The position numbers and the translations under genes were made by a program. Of a DNA stretch of 9,958 nt, positions 6,714-9,958 are shown in pieces. Source of the stretch: an uncultured Porphyromonadaceae bacterium (GTDB lineage Bacteria; Bacteroidota; Bacteroidia; Bacteroidales; Muribaculaceae); NCBI GenBank assembly GCA_900555165.1, contig USKE01000056.1:1-9958 (forward strand). Direction: 5' to 3'. The notes beneath the pieces are model-generated. The model worked only from the letters and a program-made list of their open reading frames with translations, was not told where the DNA came from and did not search any database. Position 1 is the stretch's first letter. Each line of letters begins with the position of its first letter.

Positions 6714-6831
6714 ATATGTAAACCGGCGTCCTGACGGACGCCATTAGATACCCATACAATCACCGGGCATGCCTCAGCCCTGCGGGCTTTGGCATACCCG
6801 GTTACTGGTTAATCGGCGTTCTGCGAACGCC
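6714..6831. repeat. Right hairpin arm of the RAYT unit
   Basis: This is the mirror image of the left arm. Hairpin 6725-6742 is GGCGTCC-tgac-GGACGCC. Compound hairpin 6763-6801 has outer stem CCGGG/CCCGG, a middle ATGCC/GGCAT stem and an inner AGCCC-tgc-GGGCT stem. Hairpin 6815-6831 is GGCGTTC-tgc-GAACGCC. The arm starts one base after the transposase stop codon. The last hairpin has TTC/GAA where the others have TCC/GGA, a compensated change. Confidence 0.8.
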
Positions 6832-6856
6832 CCGCACCAGAAATCTACGACTCCTT

Positions 6857-6952
6857 AAAGCAAGAAACAAAAGCAAGAAACAAAAACGAAAAAGCAGGAG
6901 ACAAAGGCAACAGACAAGGACAGAAAGGAGGCAAGCGAGACAACAGGAGAAA
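6857..6952 (-). other. 96-base T-free tract, 3' untranslated region of the GH13 gene
   Basis: No T occurs on the + strand across 6857-6952; my count is 56 A, 25 G and 15 C. The unit AGCAAGAAACAAA is repeated in tandem at 6859-6884, and the rest is a looser purine-rich variation of it. As RNA from the GH13 gene, this is an A-free, about 84% pyrimidine 3' tract beginning just after the stop codon. It is unstructured and followed by the RAYT hairpins. It could be a Rho-loading or RNA-binding region; no intrinsic terminator is seen for the gene. Confidence 0.55.
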
Positions 6953-6954
6953 TA

Positions 6955-8670
6955 CTATCGGCCGGAGGCACGGGCGATGACGGCGACATTGCCCGCATAG
7001 GCGGGGAAGTCGACGTGTCCATCGGCGACACGAGCCTTCTGACCTGTGTATAGCTCTTCAACAAGGGTGCCGTCGGCGAACCACGGGGCGGTGGCGATGG
7101 GTTTCCCGGCCTCGGGGCTAAGACGGATCATTACGGTATCGGTGTCATTGTGGCGCACGCAGGTGTGGGTGTCGATGGTTGTCTGTCGGCCGGTACCGAT
7201 GACGGGATGCGCCTTACGGATGCGTCCCAGCCGCCGGAAGTGGTCAAGCAGCGTGGTGTCGGCACTGTTCCAGTTCATGTCGGAGCGGAAAGCCTGGTTG
7301 CTGTCGACATTCAGACGTGCGTCACTGAGCGGACGGCGCGTCTCGTCGCCATAAAATATCTGCGCGGCACCTGGCGCAAGCAGAAGAGTAACGGCACAGT
7401 CGGCCATGTTATCCATGTCGGCATCGCGGTGATACGAGTTGTTGAGGTAGCTGAAGGGATGCCACCCGGGGTGGGCAGCCACGCTGTCGGCGTAAGCCTG
7501 CCAGGTGTTCACTATGGCGTCGAGGTCGCCGCGTTTCGGGAAATAGAAGTTCACAAGGCTCGAGAATCCGGCACCGGCGTAGTCCGGCTTATAGTCGATT
7601 GACGCGCCGTCGTAATCGCCGGTGAAATAAAACCGGTCGCGCCACGATGCGGCAGGGTCATCGGGATGTGCCGCGCGCCAGCGCTCGAGGGCATTGTTGC
7701 ATGCGTCGCTAAGCTCTTTCCAGCGGTCGAGGCGCACATTCTCCACGATGTCGCACCTGAAACCGTCGATGCCGAATTCCTCGACCCACGACGCTATCCA
7801 GGCCGTCACGTATTGCATCGGACTCCACTTGCGGTCTTGTCTCAGCGTGCGTGCCGACGGATTGACCCATGCGTCGTTACGGCTCCCCTCGCCTTTCCAT
7901 TTCCGGTGCAGGAAAGCGGGTATGGCCACCGGCACGTCACTCTCGTCCTTGAAATCAGGCATGCCGTAAAGAGTGGCCTCAAGGGGGTTGTTCTCATCCC
8001 AGTTCTCATCGGGCATGCGCACCCAGCCGCGGTCATACCATCCGTTCCAGCCGAGGCGTCCGGCAAAGAAACTGTCATAGCTCCAGTCGCGGCGGTGTCC
8101 GGCGGCCTCTGCCTCGGTCAGACCCGTGTCGGCAAAACCGTACTGCACGGCGTCGAGAAGTGTCGGATAGCCCGGGTCGTTCAGATTGGCGCCAAGCATC
8201 ACGCGGATTCCCTGCGCGTGCAGGGTATCAATTAGTTCGCGGAACTCGGCCACAGTGCCGTAATTCTTGTCAATCTGGGTATAGTCAAGGGGGTAATATC
8301 CATGATACCCGTAATGCGGGAAGTCGTTTACAGAACCGCTCCCCGACATCCAGCCGTGAATCTGCTCGTAGACGTCGGTCATCCACACAACATCCACGCC
8401 CAGGTCGGTGAAATACCCCTCGCGGGCTTTCTGCAGCATACCCTTGAAGTCACCCCCATGAAACGTGGCGGCATTAAGCCGCTCGGAACCGTAATCGGTC
8501 ACACGGCCGTAGTTGACATCGTTGGTTGAATCGCCGTTGCAGAAACGATCGGTTATCACGAAATACACTGTGGCCCCTCCCCAGTCGAAATCACCGGGAC
8601 CGGGAGCCGGAAACACCTGCATCGCTGCTGCGCCGGCAAGAATACATGGAATCACAATCTTTCCTTTCAT
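6955..8670 (-). CDS. MalS-like GH13 family protein with altered catalytic residues
   Basis: This 571-residue exported protein (signal peptide about residues 1-22) aligns throughout with periplasmic alpha-amylase MalS, the GH13_19 type. Shared landmarks are ATVYFVITDRFCNGD (33-47), YEQIHGW (101-107), DFPHYGYHGYYPLD (116-129), SPMQYVTAWIASWVEEFGID (283-302) and LLLAPGAAQIFYGDETRRP (429-447). The nucleophile is kept: Asp307 in GFRCD. Three other signatures are not. Region I, normally FDVVMNH, reads LGANLND (159-165). The acid/base Glu of TGEAW is Asp352 in TGDYD. Region IV SSHD reads NNSY (410-413), so the stabilising Asp is gone. The fold should stand, but ordinary amylase activity is doubtful. 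It may be a glucan-binding pseudoenzyme or act on another substrate. The comparison is from memory of MalS. It lies downstream of the LuxR regulator with its own promoter. Confidence 0.85.
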   Translation of the reverse strand: MKGKIVIPCILAGAAAMQVFPAPGPGDFDWGGATVYFVITDRFCNGDSTNDVNYGRVTDYGSERLNAATFHGGDFKGMLQKAREGYFTDLGVDVVWMTDVYEQIHGWMSGSGSVNDFPHYGYHGYYPLDYTQIDKNYGTVAEFRELIDTLHAQGIRVMLGANLNDPGYPTLLDAVQYGFADTGLTEAEAAGHRRDWSYDSFFAGRLGWNGWYDRGWVRMPDENWDENNPLEATLYGMPDFKDESDVPVAIPAFLHRKWKGEGSRNDAWVNPSARTLRQDRKWSPMQYVTAWIASWVEEFGIDGFRCDIVENVRLDRWKELSDACNNALERWRAAHPDDPAASWRDRFYFTGDYDGASIDYKPDYAGAGFSSLVNFYFPKRGDLDAIVNTWQAYADSVAAHPGWHPFSYLNNSYHRDADMDNMADCAVTLLLAPGAAQIFYGDETRRPLSDARLNVDSNQAFRSDMNWNSADTTLLDHFRRLGRIRKAHPVIGTGRQTTIDTHTCVRHNDTDTVMIRLSPEAGKPIATAPWFADGTLVEELYTGQKARVADGHVDFPAYAGNVAVIARASGR

Positions 8671-8683
8671 GGCTTTTTTGGCA

Positions 8684-8714
8684 CAAAGTTACCTACGCGA
8701 CCCGCCACCAGCAA
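8684..8714 (-). promoter_or_regulatory. Promoter of the GH13 gene
   Basis: The minus strand has TTG at 8714-8712, 20 bases of spacer, then TAACTTTG at 8691-8684, matching both Bacteroidetes promoter elements. The ATG at 8670 is 13 bases after the box, giving a leader of about 7 bases. The promoter sits in the 70-base gap after the LuxR-type gene, so the GH13 gene can be expressed on its own. Confidence 0.65.
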
Positions 8715-8740
8715 TACTGATTTTTAACCACACCGTGCAG

Positions 8741-9514
8741 TCAGATAAGTTTCATGGCGGTGGCGGCCATGATGGCCTCGACGGAATTTCCGACACTGAG
8801 CTTATCGAGGATGTTCTGCCGGTGACGGTTCACCGTGTGCACGCTTATGCCGAGCGACGCGGCGATCTGCTTGCTCAGCCTCCCCTCCTTAATCATGTGA
8901 AGAATCTCTTTCTCGCGGCCGGTAAGTACCCGGCCGCGACGTTTGTCGAACGACAGCGCCATCACCCGCCCGGTGACGTTGCTCACTATGCGCGGCTCTA
9001 TGCCTTCAGGCACAGACTGATCGGGCGACAAGTCGTAGCGGCAAAGTATCAGCCACATGCGTCCGGCAGGCGAGAGCCGCAGAATCTGAGTGGAATTGTC
9101 GACCACGCGGTACTCGCCGCCCCGGTCGCGCAGACGTATGCGGCAGGTTGCGCGCCACGCTGTCTTTTCTCCGGTATGGAGCGTGTCGACGTATTTGAAA
9201 AATTCATACTCGAGCATTCGTTTGTCGACCAGATCCTCTGGGTGCAGACGGTTGTATATCAGGTCTTCGTCGCTCGAATCCAGAATTTCCGAAAGCCTGT
9301 CGCCATCACTTATACCCATCAGGGCACCGAAACGCCCGGCATAGAGGTAGCACCTGTCGCACGAGGCGTCGGTAATGACCGCGCACGCGTCGCTTACCCC
9401 GGTCATGGCCTCGACAGCCCGGCGGCAATCGGCTATAACCGTAGAGTCAAGCACCTCGCGGTCAAGGCACTGTGCTGCGTACACGGCGTTCAACTCTTTT
9501 CGCAATATATCCAT
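8741..9514 (-). CDS. PAS-like/LuxR-type transcriptional regulator
   Basis: This is a 257-residue cytoplasmic DNA-binding regulator. The C-terminal LuxR (GerE) helix-turn-helix spans about 197-257: LTGREKEILHMIKEG, then LSKQIAASLGISVHTVNRHR with the recognition helix near 224-234, then NILDKLSVGNSVEAI. The N-terminal two-thirds looks like a PAS-type sensory fold (about 40-160), with YAGRFGALMG and the motif RLHPEDLVDKRMLEYEFF typical of the PAS_3 kind. No receiver Asp pocket is seen, so it is probably a one-component sensor, not a response regulator; its signal is unknown. Cys52-x2-Cys55 might bind a metal or respond to redox, which is speculation. Upstream it faces the O-acetyltransferase gene across a 106-base divergent region; downstream lies the GH13 gene. 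Control of either neighbour is plausible but not shown. Confidence 0.85.
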   Translation of the reverse strand: MDILRKELNAVYAAQCLDREVLDSTVIADCRRAVEAMTGVSDACAVITDASCDRCYLYAGRFGALMGISDGDRLSEILDSSDEDLIYNRLHPEDLVDKRMLEYEFFKYVDTLHTGEKTAWRATCRIRLRDRGGEYRVVDNSTQILRLSPAGRMWLILCRYDLSPDQSVPEGIEPRIVSNVTGRVMALSFDKRRGRVLTGREKEILHMIKEGRLSKQIAASLGISVHTVNRHRQNILDKLSVGNSVEAIMAATAMKLI

Positions 9515-9569
9515 CGGGCATTATCGGTACTGTATATGAATCAGCATGCGAATCCGGCAAACCGGTACG

Positions 9570-9577
9570 CAAATGTA
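9570..9577 (-). promoter_or_regulatory. -7 box of the LuxR-type gene
   Basis: The minus strand reads TACATTTG, matching TAnnTTTG, 55 bases before the ATG at 9514. No clear -33 TTG is seen. The leader of about 48 bases contains a CCGG-caaa-CCGG inverted repeat (9554-9565), a weak candidate operator. The box falls where the -33 region of the opposing promoter would lie. Confidence 0.5.
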
Positions 9578-9588
9578 GCTATTTTCAC

Positions 9589-9596
9589 TAAATTTG
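9589..9596 (+). promoter_or_regulatory. -7 box of the O-acetyltransferase gene
   Basis: TAAATTTG on the plus strand matches TAnnTTTG and lies 24 bases before the ATG at 9621, giving a leader of about 18 bases. It is only 11 bases from the opposing box at 9570-9577, so the two promoters share DNA and probably compete. Confidence 0.55.
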
Positions 9597-9620
9597 CAGT
9601 CGACAATAAAAATCAACGAC

Positions 9621-9958
9621 ATGGAAAAAGGATATTTCGAGGCCGAATGGGCGAAAATGTTGCGCGGCGAGGTGTATGACGCCGCAAACGACGGGTTCCA
9701 GGAACGACTGGTGGCTACGCGCGAGCGCCTGTGGGAGTTCAACAGCCTGCGCCCGGGCGAGACCGCGCGCATGCAGGCCCTGCTCAGGGAACTGCTGGGA
9801 TCGTGCGGACAGCGTGTGTATGTGAACCAGCCCTTCCGCTGCGACTATGGCTGCAACATACATGTGGGCGAGAACTTCTTCGCCAACTTCAACCTCACGG
9901 TTCTTGACGAGGCCGAGGTCCGCATCGGCGACAACGCCTTCATCGGCTGCAACACCAA
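9621..9958 (+). CDS. maa: Maltose/galactoside O-acetyltransferase, 3' end beyond window
   Basis: This gene encodes a cytoplasmic sugar O-acetyltransferase of the LacA/Maa type, which transfers acetyl from acetyl-CoA to a sugar hydroxyl. Only the first 112 residues are in the window; relatives are about 185-200 residues. The N-terminal Mac domain reads KMLRGEVYDAANDGFQERLV, then RLWEFNSL. The left-handed beta-helix begins with PFRCDYGCNIHVGENFFANFN and continues TVLDEAEVRIGDNAFIGCNT with hexapeptide repeats. The catalytic His, usually in a GHP-type motif just beyond this point, is not yet reached. Start ATG at 9621 fits the box at 9589-9596. The gene is divergent from the LuxR-type regulator. 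Maltose as substrate would suit the nearby amylase-like gene, but family members act on several sugars, so the symbol is tentative. Confidence 0.88.
   Translation, partial: MEKGYFEAEWAKMLRGEVYDAANDGFQERLVATRERLWEFNSLRPGETARMQALLRELLGSCGQRVYVNQPFRCDYGCNIHVGENFFANFNLTVLDEAEVRIGDNAFIGCNT

Larger units (their letters stand above)
6091..6831. mobile_element. REP/RAYT-like unit: Y1 transposase gene between mirrored hairpin arms
   Basis: A single small transposase gene (6266-6712) is enclosed by two imperfect inverted arms, 6091-6211 and 6714-6831. Each arm holds three hairpins in mirrored order: small, large compound, small. The arms share an identical 20-base core in inverted orientation, GATTAACCAGTAACCGGGTA at 6108-6127 and its complement at 6795-6814. 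The inner ends also match, TTTACATAT at 6203-6211 and its complement at 6714-6722. Ordinary IS200/IS605 elements lack long terminal inverted repeats; REP-associated tyrosine transposases (RAYTs) flanked by inverted REP palindromes have this plan. No target-site duplication is seen, as expected for this chemistry. Whether the unit is still mobile cannot be told from one copy. Confidence 0.7.

Noticed and set aside
6855..7064. Small minus-strand frame ending in a hydrophobic Phe/Val/Ser-rich tail
   Set aside because: It overlaps the GH13 3' end in another frame, and its hydrophobic tail is simply the pyrimidine-rich T-free tract translated.
8513..9679. Long plus-strand open frame of 388 codons opposite the GH13 start and the LuxR-type gene
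   Set aside because: It lies antisense to a gene with clear PAS and LuxR domains, has no recognisable domain, and is the expected product of high-GC codon bias on the opposite strand.

Overview
The window looks like Bacteroidales DNA, probably a GC-rich gut lineage of the Muribaculaceae type, though the family is an inference. The grounds are a TonB-dependent receptor paired with a DUF4249 lipoprotein, a reg_prop propeller sensor, a PAS/LuxR regulator, and several TAnnTTTG boxes (the Bacteroidetes -7 promoter element) just upstream of start codons. The first ~430 bases do not fit. They encode clostridial spore-coat proteins CotJB and CotJA, and the first 240 bases are about 42% GC by hand count, clearly lower than the rest. 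The sensor gene is cut off where this segment begins, so this end is most likely a chimeric assembly join, less likely recent gene transfer.

Layout: 1-228 (-) cotJB, partial; 228-443 (-) cotJA; join near 415-445; 391-1950 (-) reg_prop sensor, only the signal peptide and about eleven propeller repeats left; 2239-2817 (+) secreted Cys-rich Spy/LTXXQ-like protein; 2841-2889 a 22-bp perfect hairpin serving as shared terminator; 2908-3717 (-) DUF4249 lipoprotein and 3735-5837 (-) TonB-dependent receptor, one operon; 6091-6831 a 741-bp REP/RAYT-like unit, a Y1 transposase gene between two mirrored arms of three hairpins each; 6857-6952 a 96-nt tract with no T on the + strand; 6955-8670 (-) MalS-like GH13 protein with an altered active site; 8741-9514 (-) PAS/LuxR regulator; 9621-9958 (+) maltose/galactoside O-acetyltransferase, cut by the window end.

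The receptor/DUF4249 pair probably forms an outer-membrane uptake system of unknown substrate. The GH13 protein, the LuxR regulator and the sugar O-acetyltransferase sit together and may belong to an alpha-glucan or sugar-response locus, but nothing in the sequence proves that link. The points most worth following up are the loss of three of the four GH13 catalytic signatures in an otherwise intact MalS-like protein, the mirror-symmetric RAYT unit, the T-free 3' tract, and the foreign spore-coat segment.
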